A DNA stretch of 64,000 nucleotides, from contig JASXTE010000015.1 of assembly GCA_030280995.1 (NCBI GenBank), forward strand, positions 19,171,001-19,235,000, given 5' to 3'. This document shows, one piece after another, positions 10,264 to 23,326 of this stretch. The position numbers were made by a program, and so were the translations under genes. Numbering within the stretch: position 1 is the stretch's first letter; every line of letters begins with the position of its first letter. The notes below the pieces were generated by a model. It ran no database searches and was not told where the DNA came from. It saw nothing but the letters and a program-made list of their open reading frames with translations. Source of the stretch: Hemileia vastatrix (lineage: Eukaryota > Basidiomycota > Pucciniomycetes > Pucciniales > Zaghouaniaceae).

Positions 10264-13200
10264 ATGCTAAGATTTTTTCTTTTTGTATTTTTTCAACAGA
10301 GCAGGCAGATTTGAAATTTCCTTGCCAGGTATCCATGCATCATGTTCAGATGATTTGTTCTTATATCTCAATAAATATTCAGTACCTCTCTCAGAAGTGA
10401 TAATTCTATCATTGAGAATTTTATCAATTTCTGCTGTTTCTGTGACTTCCTGAGGGTTCTTCTTAGGTCTTCCTCTTCTTTTTGGAAATAAGTCACTGTT
10501 GGAAGTATAAGGTTTAAGCAAAGAAATGGGAAAGACAGGATGTTTCCTATCATATGGAGAATACAATACAACTTCTACTGCATTATCACCAACCATTCTT
10601 TTAACAACAAATGGTCCTACAAAAGGATCTTTTAATTTGTGGTTACCTTGTAAATTGAAATGGACAGTAGAGATCAACACTTCATCACCCTTGTTAAATG
10701 TGTATTCTTTATGGGATTTATCCCATCTTTTCTTTTCATATTCAAATGCTTTATCAATACAACTCTGAGCATGTTTTCTGCATAGCTGTTGCATTTGCAT
10801 AAAAGATTTTACACCAGGGTGTAGTTCCAACTTAGGTAATTTATTATTGAGAATCTGAGCAGAAGTGTTTGGGACATAACCTAACCAAAGCTCAAAAGGC
10901 TTTTTCTCAGTGACAGAATGAACAGTGCTATTATATGCAAATTCAAGACCAGGCAAAAGAGTGACCCAATCATGAGTAAATCTGTCATTGTCTTTATATT
11001 CTAAACCAAAGGCACAATACCTTCTAATCATATCTTCCAGAGTTTGAATCATTCTTTCAGCTAGACCATCAGTCTGAGGATGGTGAGCTGTAGACAATTT
11101 TAACTCACAGCCACAAGTATCCATCAAAGAGGTCCAAAACTCAGAAGTGAATTTTGGATCCCTATCAGAGATAATGGCTTTTGGAAAACCAATAATATTA
11201 AACATGTAAGACCACCATAAGAAAGCTAATTCTTTGGTGGATACATCTTTGTGGGTTGGAATAAATTTGCACATTTTTGTGAATCTATCCACTATTACCC
11301 AACAAGAGTTAAAGCTGTCTTTACCTGCAACAGGAAGACCAGTGACAAAATCCATATTAATGATTTGCCAGGGAGCACTAGGTTCTTCAATATGTTGTAA
11401 TAACCCTGCTCTCTTACCTGTTAACCTTTTAGTTTTTGGCAGGAATCACAAGATTCAACATATAATTTTGTGTCTTCAGACATATTAGCCCACCATGCAG
11501 TATTTTTGATTCTAATCAATGTTTTTTCAAGATCAAAATGACCAGCTAATATGTCATCATGACAATGTTTGAGGATAGTTTCTTTCATTGAAGGAGGAAT
11601 AACAATTATATTGGTAAGCTTCCTTCTATAATATATATAACCATCTTCAATAGAAAACTTTCCTTTATTTAAAGCATTTTGGTACTTTGCAGGAAGAGTT
11701 TTTATTAATGCTTGAATTGAAGCATTCTTAGGATCATTCAAAATAGTAACTAATTTATTTAAGTCAGAATCTTTATCATATGAATCCAGTATTAACTGTA
11801 ATAACTCTTCTTCCATATCAACTATAAATATACCATGTATATGAACAGTATCATCTTCAGGTACATAAGCAGGATTGGATTCATTATTTGGCAGAGGCAA
11901 TCTGGAGAGCATATCAACATTAGAGTGAACATTTATAGCTCTATGGATAATAGTCATCCTTCCTCTGTATTCTTGAACAGCAAGTTGCCACCTGAACATA
12001 TGTCTGTTAGGTGTTTTGAGGTTTAAGAGAGATTTCACAGCACTACAGTCAGTTACCAACTCAAATTTTTGGTCATCCAAGTAGTAATGAAGTTTCTCAA
12101 GAGCCTAAACAACTGCTAAGCACTCCAATTGAGTGGCACCATATTTCAATTCACTATTTCTTAAGGTTCTTGAAATATAACAAATTACAACCTCTGAGGA
12201 TTTATCATTAATAATTTGCTTTTGGTGAAGGGCAGCACCCAGACCAATAAAGCTAGCATCTGTATAAAGTACAAATGGCTTGTTAAAATCTGGAAGAGCC
12301 AATATAGGGGCTGTCATTAAGCAACTTTTCAATGTATTAAAAGCTTTCTGACAGTCATTATTCCAGAGAAAAGCAACATCTTTTCTGGTTAGTTTTGTAA
12401 GAAGCAAGGCTATGACCTGATAATTTTTAATATATTGTCTATAATAGCCACACATACCCAAAAAACTTTGGATTTCTCTTACAGAAGTTGGTGCTTTCAC
12501 ATTTTGAATGGCAGCAACTTTATTATGGTCTACACAAATTTGTAAGCCTGACACAACATGGCCAAGGACTTTCAAAGATTGAAAACCAAATTTACACTTT
12601 TTTAAAGATAAGGTCATATTGATTTCATCCATTTTTTGGAAAACTCTATTCAAGTGAATCATATGTTCATCAAAAGTTTTAGAAAAAACAATAATATCAT
12701 CAATATAAACCATGAGCCAACCTTCAATAATTTCTTGATGGAAAGTGTTATCCATGACTTTCTGGAAAACTGAAGGAGCATTTTTAGGGCCAAATGGCAT
12801 CTTAACATACTTATATATTCCCATATGAGTAGCAATAAGCAAAAAATTTTGAGAATTTTTCTCAACTGGAACTTGATGATAACCTTTATTACTATCCAGA
12901 CAACTAATAAATTTTGCACCTTGCAAGGTAGCATGTATTGAATTAATTCTGGGTAAAGGGTAAATATCATCAACAGTATAAGTATTTAAAGCTCTGTAAT
13001 CTCCACATAATCTAGCTTTATCTTTTTCATACGAAATCAAGACTGGGGAGATGACACAATATTTAGGGGTGACATCCACTTTCTCAATGATATTCATTTT
13101 CAATAATGTTTCAATATTATCTTCAATATCTTTTCTTTTTGATGGAGAAGCAGGATATGGTTTTTTCTTAAGGGTAGGAGGAATATCACTCAAATTACAG

Positions 13201-15697
13201 GATAAGGTAATTTTCATTTCTTCCTGAACAATTTGCAAGACATGAGAACCATGAGCAAAAGCCATAGGGAAAGAGGTAATAGAGGCAACAATAGAATCTT
13301 TTTGTTCACAAGTCAACTGATCACCAAAAGAAGCAGTATTTATTTCATGTAATAAATCATCCATTTCAGTTGTTGTTCTACCTTTACATTGGGTCAGTGA
13401 GTTACAAGATTTCAACAAATGCCCAGAAGGTCTAGGAGAAGAAATTTTGAATTTTCTTTTCCCATTCATTCCTAAGGTAAAGCAATTATTTGCTGGGTCC
13501 AGTTTCACACCAAACATGGTTAAAATATCATTTCCCATAATAAATCAATTGCTCAAATTATCATTTTTCATGACAACAAACTCACAAATAGCTCTGACAA
13601 AACCACCATTATATTTGAAGAATACAGAGGTTCTGTATTTGCCAATAGGAAATAAGGTAGAACCATACCCTCTCCATTTTTCAGAAGTTATAGGCAATAA
13701 TTTACTCAAATATTCCTTATCCACTGAAGCGAAAGCTTTTTCAGATACTACACTTCCTCCAGCACCAGAATCAAGAACTACATCAACATTTTTACCATTA
13801 ATGATAACAGGTGCCTTTAAAGGGGATATAGGAATAGAATTGTTAGTAATATCTTTAATTATCTCAGCATTTTCTACTGAAGATAAATTCAATACACAAT
13901 CTTCAGATATATTATTTAAATAATGGACATCATGTTCCAACATTAAAACATCTTTAACAGATTCATTGTCATAGGAGATATTACTTTCACAGTCACTGGA
14001 AGAATTATTGACATCAAGTTCAACTTCATCAGTGTCTTCATTTTGTTCAACAAGATGAATTTTCTTGTCACAAACATGACCCTTCTGCCACGGTTTGTTA
14101 CATTTATAACAAGTATTTGTTGCATATTTTTTAGGTGCAACTGGGGCAGAGGGTTTATTAGATTTTTCTGGGAGCTTTATAGAAGGTTTATTCTGATCAT
14201 TATAAGATTTACCAAGGTAATTCTTAGGTTCATATCTATGGTTGAGTAGTACTTCATTACAGATATTAATGAAAGAAGAATTTTCCCTTGCATGCTCAGT
14301 TCTAGCAACAATCAAATCCCTAAGAGAATTAGGTAATTTATACAAGATTTTATCTCTCCAAATATCATAATCCAACTTTGGATCAATTGCTCTAAGGATT
14401 TTAGTTATTTTCATCAGAAAAACAATGGGCTTTTCAACAGAGGAGGATACATATCTAGTATTCTCATACAGTCTCTGCTGAGCTAACCTGAATTTTGAAC
14501 CACCAAACTGATTCTCAATCAAGGATTTCCAATCATTCCATGTATAATGATTGTTATCTAAAAGGACAGATTCATACCACATCAAGGCTACATTGGAAAA
14601 TAAAGAAATTAGCTTAGAAACAATTTCCTCATCAGGTAGTTTATAAGATCTCTTTAAATTATCAATTCTCTGGATAAAGTGTTGCCAATCAGAGGAAGAA
14701 TCACCATCAAAGGTAGGATATTGGTCTAACTTAGGCCAATTTTTCTGACTACTGGGATGGTCCACTTTTTGGTTTGAATTATTCATTATTAATAATTCCT
14801 GAAGTTTAGCCAGGTGTTCAGAAATTTCATTATTTACAGAAACAGCTGGTGCATGACCATCACAAGATTTTTTGCTAGTAGCAAAAGATTTTACAGACTC
14901 ATTGTCAGTTTGTTTAATGGTTGAAATATGAGGAAGAAAGGATGAACTTTGTTCAGGTTTTTTCCCTTTATTTTTATGCAGCTTATTTACAGAAATCTCA
15001 TTTAATTCATTATTGATGTTTAAGGTTGAGAACTTTTCCTGTAGGTCAGACACATAGTTTCTTATTCTTGGAATTTCAGACATCTGGTCATTTACTTTTG
15101 CAAGAGATAGAACATTTCTGTCCTCAGAAACTGAGTGTTTGGTACTTAGTGCATGGAAATCATTTTTTAGATTCTTAAACTCATTTTGCAGAGATTTTAT
15201 TTCATTTTTGAATGAATAATTTTCCTCAATAAGGGGTTTCAATTCACTCAAGGTCTTATGTAGACTGATATTTCTATCTGAGATAGCTCTATGGTCACTT
15301 CTTATTTGTTTTTGTTGACTAAGAACAATATTCAAGGTTTCTTTGATTTTTAAATAAGCTGTATCTTGTACAGAAGAACTCACTTTACATTGCAAGTGTA
15401 AATTATTTAATCTATCATTTTCATGGATTAACACATCTCTCACATGTTTGTCTTTCACAATATTAAAATCAAGGGTATCTTTCAATATTTCCTCAGAAGT
15501 TTTTTCAATTAAGGTATAGATTTCAGGGGGAACAGAATCATTTTTAATTGCAAGAGAAGGATTAATTAAAGATGTAGAAGTTAAATGTAAAGGTTCATCA
15601 AATGACAATTTTCTAATTACATCAATAGGGCTACTAGCTACAGGAAGCTGTCTTTTAACAGGTTTAACTGTTCTTTCACCATGTTTAATAATATTAC

Positions 15698-15755
15698 CTG
15701 CAGAAGAAGATTTATTAGAAAACATACCCAAGTGACTATCAACCAAATTACTTAC
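15698..15755 (-). other. Candidate 58-nt intron in element E1
   Basis: On the minus strand the segment begins GTAAGT at 15755 and ends cttcttctgcag at 15698, followed by GTAATATT. Length and end sequences match F, A and B. A ttctaataaatc branch-like segment precedes the pyrimidine tract. Confidence 0.6.
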
Positions 15756-16285
15756 CATGGCAGAGGAGGAAACTTCCCCTGGGACTGGGTTTGGGATTGT
15801 GCTTGGGCCTTCTTTCTTCTGCCTTGTTGGTAGGGATGAGGAGGTGGATGGAAATTGGGTGTTCTGGATGGGCCAGGCTGATGATGAGGAGGGTTTTGCA
15901 CATTCTGTTGGTAGTGACTCATTAGATAATCCCGTTTCCATTGCTCTACTTCCATAGTATTTGGATTTTGGATGGTTGAGCTGGGTGGCTGTGAAGGTTG
16001 AGCCTGAAACTGAGGCTGATTGGGAGGCAACTGAGGAGGGGCCTGGGCCTGAATCTGGTTCCTGAGTTCTTGGACCTGATCCCACAATCAGTCTACCTTT
16101 TCTTTGTACCTCATATTTTCTGTCTTCAACTCTTTTATATGACTGGATAGGTTGCTGATTTGTTGTGGCAGAGGAAGCTTTTTTATTTTGAAGCCTTTTG
16201 GAAGACCTTCTTGAGGCACTAGAGGATTTACTTCCTTCTGTGGTACTGGGGGAAGGGGGTTTGGTTTGTTTGCATTTCCTGTCAT
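15752..16285 (-). pseudogene. Element E1 ORF-B, overlapping gag, one stop
   Basis: ATG 16285 (MTGNANKPNPLPP) opens a +1 frame over gag of 177 codons. It contains a helical segment (QQISNLSSHIKELK), a Pro/Gln-rich region, VEQWKRDYLMSHYQQN, PGPSRTPNF, a basic tail (GRRKKAQAQSQ) and the end KFPPLPW with TAA 15752-15754. A single TGA at 16088-16090 interrupts it. The E2 copy has ARVEILWKQMQEL where E1 has EKVD-stop-LWDQVQEL, so the stop is a recent lesion. Confidence 0.7.
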
Positions 16286-16433
16286 TTCCACATCCTGCAG
16301 TATGTGAATTCTTTGTGTTAGCATAAGATTTTTTATGACCAACTTTAGAAGAACTTACAGTGTCAGCATCATAGTCAATTTCTATTTCATCCACTTGCAT
16401 GTTATCCATTTTTTCTGCCAAATTGTTGGACAT

Positions 16434-17127
16434 ATAAGTGGGAAGACTTTTAATTTACTTTTTATTTTATAAAAAAAATAATAAAAGTTAGTCAATAATT
16501 GCTCCAAATAATAAAAAAAAATTTTTTATTAATTAAATTATAGAAAAAATAATTTTCAATATAAAGTAATAATTATAAAAAATTAATTTTTTTTTTAAAA
16601 AAAATGGATTGCAAGGTTAAATTGGGAATAACAATCAAGTTAATTCAACCAATTAATTACCAATATTAAATATGGCAATATATTTGGGACTAAGCACAAT
16701 GTACTTTTAAGTCAACCAAAATTAACAATAATTAATAAAAAAAAAATTAAATTAATAATTCAATTTTGTATTAAAAAATGTCAATTCTTCTAAGACTAAG
16801 AGGATTTAACACTCTATAATGGTCAACTAGGAAAAAAAAAAATTTTTAAATTGAACACTTACACTCAGTGAATCAGCAATTAAGCCACAATCACTGTTAT
16901 TGCAATTAAAATATAGTAATAAGAGTGAGAGGCGCAAAGGTGAACTTACTATAGTGATCGAAAAATCACTTCAAAATAATATAAAAATTAATATTATATA
17001 AACCTAAGATGTCGAACCCAATTTTGAAACACAGTCACGGCAAAAGTTTCGTTTTGCTACATGGTCCGTGCGTTTTGTCATTTGTCGCCAGGCTCGATCG
17101 TCGTCGTCGTTTGGAAAGGTCCCCAGT
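16434..17127 (-). other. Element E1 5' leader with PBS block
   Basis: On the minus strand the LTR is followed by acTGGGGACCTTTCCAAAC (TGG at 17125). The AT-rich leader carries CCTAGTTGACCATTATAG followed by CTTAGTC (about 16830-16790), as in F and E2. No gene is seen. Confidence 0.7.
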
Positions 17128-18264
17128 TGTCGGTCAGTCGTCTAGAAGAGGTAAGAAAAATAGGAGAAAAAGGAGGAGAGAAGGAGGAGGACAAAGGAAA
17201 ATAGAGAAATAAACCAAAAATATATATATAATTTATTTGAGAGGGAGACAACGGTGAGCAACTTTGAGAGGTGACAAAAACTTAGATTTTATTAATAATA
17301 ATATTATTAAATGTAAGGGTACTGCGCGGCAAACAATTTTAATTACTATTAGACTTAAAGCAACCTTTGATTTGTTGTATAGAATTTAAATTAGATTTGT
17401 ATTACTAATAAAAAAATATAAACGTAATAAAATGGTTATTTAATTTGTTGAGTGTGTAATAAGTGATGAGGCTACAGGGGATTATCCAAGGCCCTTTTAT
17501 AGGCAATGGGTCCTCTGAAGCGCTACTATCTTTGTAAATACAATGGTTAGAATGGAATAAAACAAATATATCAAAAGAGTAAATGAAACATAACAATATA
17601 GAGAAAAACATGAAACAATTAATTAAAACCCCAATTAAGAAACCAATTTTCCCGCCATTAATTCCCAAATCAGTAAGTGAAAATAGTGAATAACTAAACA
17701 AGATTGGAACATAGGAACTATGAGAAAAATAATTCCAAACAGATGGTACAATCTGATTAAAGGATATTTTAAGTGAAACAAAAAATACTTTGACGCAACA
17801 AATCATGTAATTAATCTCAATTTAGTATAAATTAATTTATTTGTTTTTTTCTAACACAATTAAGGGTCAAAAGAAGCGTCATTAATTATTGTTTAGTATT
17901 ATATGAGAGGTGTTATTTAATATATAAATTTAAATAATTAATTTAAATATATTATAAGTCAATTTTACACTTATAATTATAATATATGTTTTTTAAATTA
18001 ATTAAATATAAATTTATAATTATTAAATACATAAAAATGCGCCATTATTTGTAGAATATATTATATTATGCTCAATTTAATTGTATATAAAAATATATAT
18101 AACCAATAAATTTAATGTAACACTTGTATATAATAAAATTCTTATATAATTTCATTATGCAATAAAATATTAAGTTATATTCATTAAATACAAGTCATAC
18201 CCACTCTTTAAGGTTTTATAATTTATATATAATTTACTGGACTCCTGGAATAGCCTGGCTGACA
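17128..18264 (-). repeat. Element E1 5' LTR (1137 bp)
   Basis: It runs from tgtcgg (17128) to ctgaca (18264) on the plus strand. A TATAAAAG box on the minus strand (17501-17494) is followed by GGCCTTGG. It is nearly identical to the 3' LTR. Confidence 0.93.
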
Positions 18265-19858
18265 ATGTACCTGAAGATGATACAGTACATATACATGGTA
18301 TATACATTGTTGATATGGAAGAGGAACTATTACAATTAATTTTGGATTCATATGATAAAGATTCTGATTTAAATGAATTGGTTAAAATCTTGAATGATCG
18401 AAAGAATTCTTCTATTCAAGAATTGATAAAACTCTTCCTCCAAAGTACCAAATTTCTTTGAGTAAAGAAAGTTTTCTATTGAAGATGGTTATATTTATTA
18501 CAGGAGAAAACTGAAAAATTTCATTGTTATTCCTCCTTCTATGAAAGAAACCATCTTAAAACTTTGTCATGATGAAATATTAGCAGGACATTATCATCTT
18601 GAGAAAACCATTATGAGAATTAAAAACACTTCTTGGTGGGCTAATATGTCTGAAGACACTAAATTATATGTTGAATCTTGTAATTATTTTCAAAAATCTA
18701 AAAGATTGACAGGTAAAAAAGCAGGATTTCTACAACATATTGAGGCACCTGATGCTCCTTGGCAAATCATTAAAATGGATTTTGTCACTGGTCTTCATGT
18801 AGCAGGTAATAACAGTTATAACTCTTGTTGGGTGATTGTGGATAGATTCACCAAAATGTGCAAATTTATTCCCAACCACAAAGATGTGTCCACAAAAGAA
18901 TTAGCTTTCTTATGGTGGTCTTACATTTATAATATTATTGGATTTCCAAAAGCCATTATCTCAGATAGAGACCCAAAATTTACATCTGAATTTTGGACAT
19001 CTTTGATGGATATTTGTGGCTGTAAGTTAAAGTTATCTACAGCTCATCATCCTCAGACGGATGGTCTAGCTGAAAGGATGATTCAAACTCTGGAAGATAT
19101 GATTAGAAGTTATTGTGCCTTTGTTTTAGAATATAAAGACAATGACAGATTTACTCATGACTGGGTCACCCTACTGCCTGGTCTTGAATTTGCATATAAT
19201 AGCACTGTTCATTCTGTCACTGAGAAGAAGCCTTTTGAACTTTGGTTAGGTTATGTCCCAAACACTCCTGCTCAAATTCTTATTAATAAATTACGTAAGT
19301 TGGAACTACATCCTGGTGTAAGATCTTTTATGCATATGCAACAGCTATGCAGAAAACATGCTCAAATCTGTATTTAGAAAGCATTTGAAAATGAAAAGAA
19401 AAGATGGGATAAATCCCATAAAGAATACACATTTAACAAGGGTGATGAAGTGTTGATATCTACTGTCCATTTCAATCTACAAGGGAACAACAAAATAAAA
19501 GATCTTTTTGTAGGACCATTTGTTGTAAAAAGAATGGTTGGATATAATGTGTTAGAAGTTGTATTGTATTCTCCATATGATAGGAAACATCCTGTTTTTC
19601 CCATTTCTTTGCTTAAACCTTATACTTCCAACAGTGACTTATTTCCCAAAAGAAGGGGAGACCTAAGAAAAACCATCAGGAAGTCACAGAAACAGCAGAA
19701 ATTGATAAAATTCTCAATGATAGAATTATCACTTCTGAAGGGGTATTAAATATTTATTGAGATATAAGAACAAATCATCTGAACATGATGCATGACTACC
19801 TGGAAATGAAATTTAAAATCTTCCTACTCTTTTAAAAAGGTATAAAAATAAAAAATCA
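18265..19858 (+). pseudogene. gag-pol: Element F gag-pol, 3' portion (integrase)
   Basis: This continues the F frame after E1 (VPEDDTVHIHGIYIVDMEEE). It includes the integrase zinc domain (HDEILAGHYHL...), DDE core (VDRFTKMCKF, SDRDPKF, HHPQTDGLAER, about 18820-19080) and the C-terminal domain (VLISTVHFNLQG, FVGPFVVKRM, YDRKHPVFPISLLKPY, about 19450-19620). Shifts or stops occur around 18440-18520, at TAG 19375-19377, near 19660 and near 19790. The chromodomain region (about 19700-19858) is out of frame but recognisable by comparison with E1. Confidence 0.88.
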
Positions 19859-19874
19859 TAGAATTTTTTTTATT

Positions 19875-19894
19875 GTTTTTTTAGAGTGAGGGAG
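19875..19894 (+). promoter_or_regulatory. Element F polypurine tract
   Basis: gtttttttagagtgagggag directly precedes the 3' LTR start, as in E1. Confidence 0.7.
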
Positions 19895-19964
19895 TGTCAG
19901 CCAGGCTGTACCAGGAGCCCAGTAAATGTTATGTTAATTTATTGGACCTGAAAGAGGGCGTAAA
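19895..19964 (+). repeat. Element F 3' LTR, first 70 bp
   Basis: TGTCAGCCAGGC... matches the start of the 5' LTR and is cut at gtaaa by element C. It resumes at 56370. Confidence 0.9.
19960..19964. repeat. Left TSD of element C (gtaaa)
   Basis: gtaaa is repeated at 56370-56374. The two halves of the F LTR join through it. Confidence 0.92.
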
Positions 19965-21142
19965 TGTCAGTTTATGCTAGTACTTAAGTATTATTTAATA
20001 GTAAATATTAATGGTCCAACTACTTATTAATAAATGATTTGTTAATTAAACCTCAGGGGAAGACTAATAAAAAAGTTATTCTCAATTTAAACTCACAATA
20101 CTTGGATGTTATGCATGCTAGTGGTGGAAAATAGAATAAAAAAATATAGTTATAGCTTATATAAAGATGATATCAATTTAAAAAGGCTTTATAATATATT
20201 TCTATATGATAATAATTGTGTTGTAGTGTTAATTTTAGTTTTAGTAAGTAAGTGATGATCTATAACCTGGCAAAATCCTCCCTTACTTATACCAAAATCT
20301 ACAGGAGTGCACAGACCTTCAATTTAGATAATTTCACTGCTATCCCCACCAATTACAGCACTGTGAGGGCCCATAACCTCCCCAAGGCTTCCACTTCAAG
20401 AATTTTCAACACCCAGACCTCCAGTAAGGACCCTCCATCACAATTAATGATACCACAGACCCATACCATAAATGGAATAAACAGATAAAAGCAAATACCA
20501 TAAAGAAACAGGTAAAATAACTCATCTAAAGAGGATAAAATGAAACCCAAAGCATATAAAGGAGTCAAATTAACTGCCCAAGCTCTCAATAACATCCCCA
20601 AGCATCCACATTAACCCAGTAATCATATCCCAACTCATAAATCCGTGAAAATCCATCCAAGGAAGCAGATTAAGTTGACCAAACTGGATATATGCGCCTG
20701 AAATAGGTGTGTATGCTTGTGTAGGCAGTTTGAGTCCACTGAATATGTCCATATAAACCTAAAATAAGCAGAAAAAAAAGGCTATAGGCTATTAAGAGGT
20801 TAAAACCCACTTATAGACCTAAATATACATAATATAACTACATATTTCACTGAATATGAGGTTTATGTATACATATAAGCTTATGTATGTCTATAATTAC
20901 TTAATATCACTTAAAATAAGTATATTATGACTCCATTAACACCTTAATAAGTATTATTAGGCTATGGATAAGCTATTTAAACTACTAAAAGACATATAAT
21001 AGTGTAATAATTATATATATATGTATTATAATCATATATATAAGTATTTTAACATTATTTTTAAGTAATAAGCTTAATTTAATTAAGGTTACCTTATTTT
21101 AAACATAAAAATTACTCAGTCCTGGAGATACCTAGGCTGACA
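19965..21142 (-). repeat. Element C 3' LTR (1178 bp)
   Basis: On the plus strand it runs tgtcagtttatgctag...cctaggctgaca. It has the same length as the partner at 55192-56369. The 20250-20760 part is less AT-rich and holds open frames of 60-82 codons on both strands. These are also in the partner LTR and I do not think they are genes. Confidence 0.92.
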
Positions 21143-21172
21143 CTCCCTCACCCAAAAAAAACAATAAAAAAA
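21143..21172 (-). promoter_or_regulatory. Element C polypurine tract
   Basis: On the minus strand a T-tract, ATTGTTTTTTTTGGGTGAGG-type purine block and GAG abut the 3' LTR, as in the other elements. Confidence 0.7.
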
Positions 21173-21248
21173 TTTTAAGACATTTTAATTAATAAGTAAA
21201 GAGTGAATAGAAAAATAATTTTAAAATTTCTATGATACATATACTGAA

Positions 21249-23326
21249 TTAAAAAGTATTATTTGGATTTAAATTTTTCAAGAGATTTTTAAGATCAGAG
21301 ATTTCATTTTCTGGAATCCACTGGCCATATTCACTTGATTTATTTTTAAACCTTAATAGACACTCAACTCCCTTTTCTTTAGTAAGGTGTCTCTTTTTAA
21401 GTATCTTTTCAATTTTTGCCTTTTAAACTATTTCTTCAGGTGGCTGTTTATGCCTTCCTGATCTTCTTGGAAGTAGAGCATTATCATTAGAATGGTATGG
21501 TTTTATAAGAGAAATTGGAAATACTGGATGTTTTCTATCATATGGTGCATATAGAATAACTTCAACAGCATTGTTACCAACCATCTTTTTTACTACAAAT
21601 GGTCCAATGAATGGATCCTTCAATTTAACATTACTATTTAAATTGAAATTTAGTGTAGAAATAAGGACTTCATCACCCTCTTTGAACATTTGTTCTTTAT
21701 GGGCTTTATCCCATCTTTGCTTTTCATACTCAAATGCCTTATTTATACATTCTTGAGCATGCTTTCTGCATAATTCTTGCATTTGAAGAAAAGACTAAGT
21801 ACCTGGATGGATATCCAATCTAGGTAATTTATTAAGAGTTTTAGCAGGGGTATTAGGTACATAACCCAACCATAACTCAAATGACTTTTCTCCAGTGACA
21901 GAATGTACTGTAATATTGTATGCAAATTCTAAACTTGGGATAAGGGTTACCAATATGCATGAATTTGTCATTGTCTTTAAAGTCAAGACCAAAAGCACAA
22001 TATCTTCTTATCATATCTTCTAAAGTTTGTATCATTCTTTCTGCCAGCCCATCAGTTTGTGGATGGTGTACTGAAGAAAGTTTTAAATGACACCCTGAAA
22101 CATCCACAAGTGATGTCCAGAACTCAGAAATAAATTTAGGATCTCTGTCTGAGACTATTGCTTTGGGGAAACCTGCTATATTTAAAATTTGTGTCCAACA
22201 TAAAAAAGCTAAGTCCTTTGTAGAAACCTCTTTGTGGGTAGGAATAAATTTACATCTTTTTGTAAATTTATCAACAATTACCCAGCAGGAGTTATAACTC
22301 TTATGACCTGCTATTGGCAAACCTTTTACAAAGTCCATGTTAACTATTTCCCATGGAGCTTTTGGTTGCTCAAGTTGTTGTAATAAACCAGCTCTTTTTC
22401 CTGTTAATCATTTAGATTTTTGACAAGAATCACATGTCTCAACATATTATTGAAAATCATCAGACATGTTAATCCACCAAGCTGTATTTTTTACTCTGGT
22501 TAATGTTTTAAAGAGGTCAAATGACCTGCTTATATATCATCATGACATATGCTTAACATTAACTCCTTCATTGAAGGGGGGATTACAATTACCTTGCTTA
22601 ATTTCTTCCTGTAATATATAAAACCATCCTCAATGGAATATTTTCATTTTTCTAATGCTTCTTTATACTTTTGTGGTAATTTTTTTATTAAAAAACTCAT
22701 TGAAGCATTATATGGATCATTTAATATTGTAGTAAGTTTACTCAAGTCAGGATCTGAAGCATAATTATCAAAAATTTATTGCATAAATTCATCCTCAAGA
22801 TCTACAATATAAATGCCATAAATGTTAATAATCTCTGTTTCAGGAACATAAGCAGGATTATCATCATTATTTGTTAGAGGTACTCTGGATATCAGATCTA
22901 CATTAGAGTGTAAGGTTCCTGCTCTATGTGTAATAGTCATCTGTCCTCTGTATTCTTGTACAGCTAATTTCCATCTAAACATATGTCTATTAGGAGTTTT
23001 CATGCTTAAGACTGACTTAACTGCACTACAGTCAGTTATTAACTCAAATTTTTGGTCTTCAAGGTAATAATGTAGCTTCTCAAGAGCCCATACTACTGCC
23101 AAAAAATCAAGCTGAGTAGCACCATATTTCCATTCACTACTTCTTAGAGTACGTGAAATATAGAAAATTAATACTTCTGAAATTTTTCCTTCAATAAGTT
23201 GTTTTTGATGCAAAACAGCACACAGACAAATAAAGCTTGCATCTGTATAAAATAAAAAAGGCATTATGAAATCTGGTAATCCCAAGATCGGAGCTGTCAT
23301 CAAAAATTCTTTCAACTTAATAAAAG
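21249..23326 (-). pseudogene. gag-pol: Element C gag-pol, 3' portion (RNase H end, integrase, chromodomain)
   Basis: On the minus strand it starts at the E2 junction with LKEFLMTAPILGLPDF, then RNase H (YTDASFICLCAVLHQKQ), a long spacer, broken integrase zinc domain, DDE core (VDKFTKRCKF, SDRDPKF, HHPQTDGLAER, about 22290-22030), C-terminal domain (VLISTLNFNL, FIGPFVVKKM) and a chromodomain (KIEKILKKRHL...LLRFK...WIPENEI) after an in-frame TAA near 21424. The frame ends at TAA 21249-21251. Many stops and shifts are present, for example near 22780, 22500, 21940 and 21795. Confidence 0.88.
23322..23326. repeat. Left TSD of element E2 (aaaag)
   Basis: aaaag here and aaaac at 41243-41247 flank E2. 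An A-rich target with one mismatch makes the exact duplication uncertain. Joining the flanks gives a continuous C RNase H region. Confidence 0.6.

Larger units (their letters stand above)
10267..16433 (-). pseudogene. gag-pol: Element E1 gag-pol polyprotein, three lesions
   Basis: It starts at ATG 16433 (MSNNLAEKMDN). Order with approximate residues: disordered Ser-rich region 1-290; coiled coil 300-480; capsid 565-745 (DGDSSSDW); zinc knuckle CYKCNKPWQKGHVC near 775; protease LDSGAGGS near 888; RT with YIDDIIVF; RNase H YTDASFIGLGAAL; integrase zinc domain (HDDILAGHF...CDSC) and DDE core (SDRDPKF, HHPQTDGLAER); chromodomain (EIDKILNDRI...YLLRYK...WIPGKEI) at the end. About 2055 codons in all. 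Lesions: TGA 13545-13547 (Trp codon in relatives), TAG 12105-12107 (also Trp), and a 1-nt deletion near 11430. Gag and Pol share one frame with no stop between them. Confidence 0.95.
9116..18264 (-). mobile_element. Element E1: nearly complete Ty3/Gypsy chromovirus
   Basis: This is a 9.15-kb minus-strand element with two LTRs, a perfect 5-bp TSD, PBS block, leader, long gag-pol and PPT. The two LTRs differ by only about seven substitutions plus a 22-bp indel by eye, so insertion was recent. Gag-Pol needs only two nonsense reversals and one single-base repair to be open. It sits in the RNase H/integrase linker of F. Confidence 0.95.

Noticed and set aside
12105..13547. RIP-like mutation: two Trp codons changed to TGA and TAG in E1
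   Set aside because: Other lesions in the window are C to A, G to T or indels (A: TGC to TGA, TAC to TAA, GGA to TGA). No consistent C-to-T bias is visible by eye, so I do not claim repeat-induced mutation.
20252..20601. Open frames on both strands in the C LTRs, repeated at 55479-55828
   Set aside because: They are LTR duplicates with no recognised motif, and both strands are open equally. I treat them as incidental.
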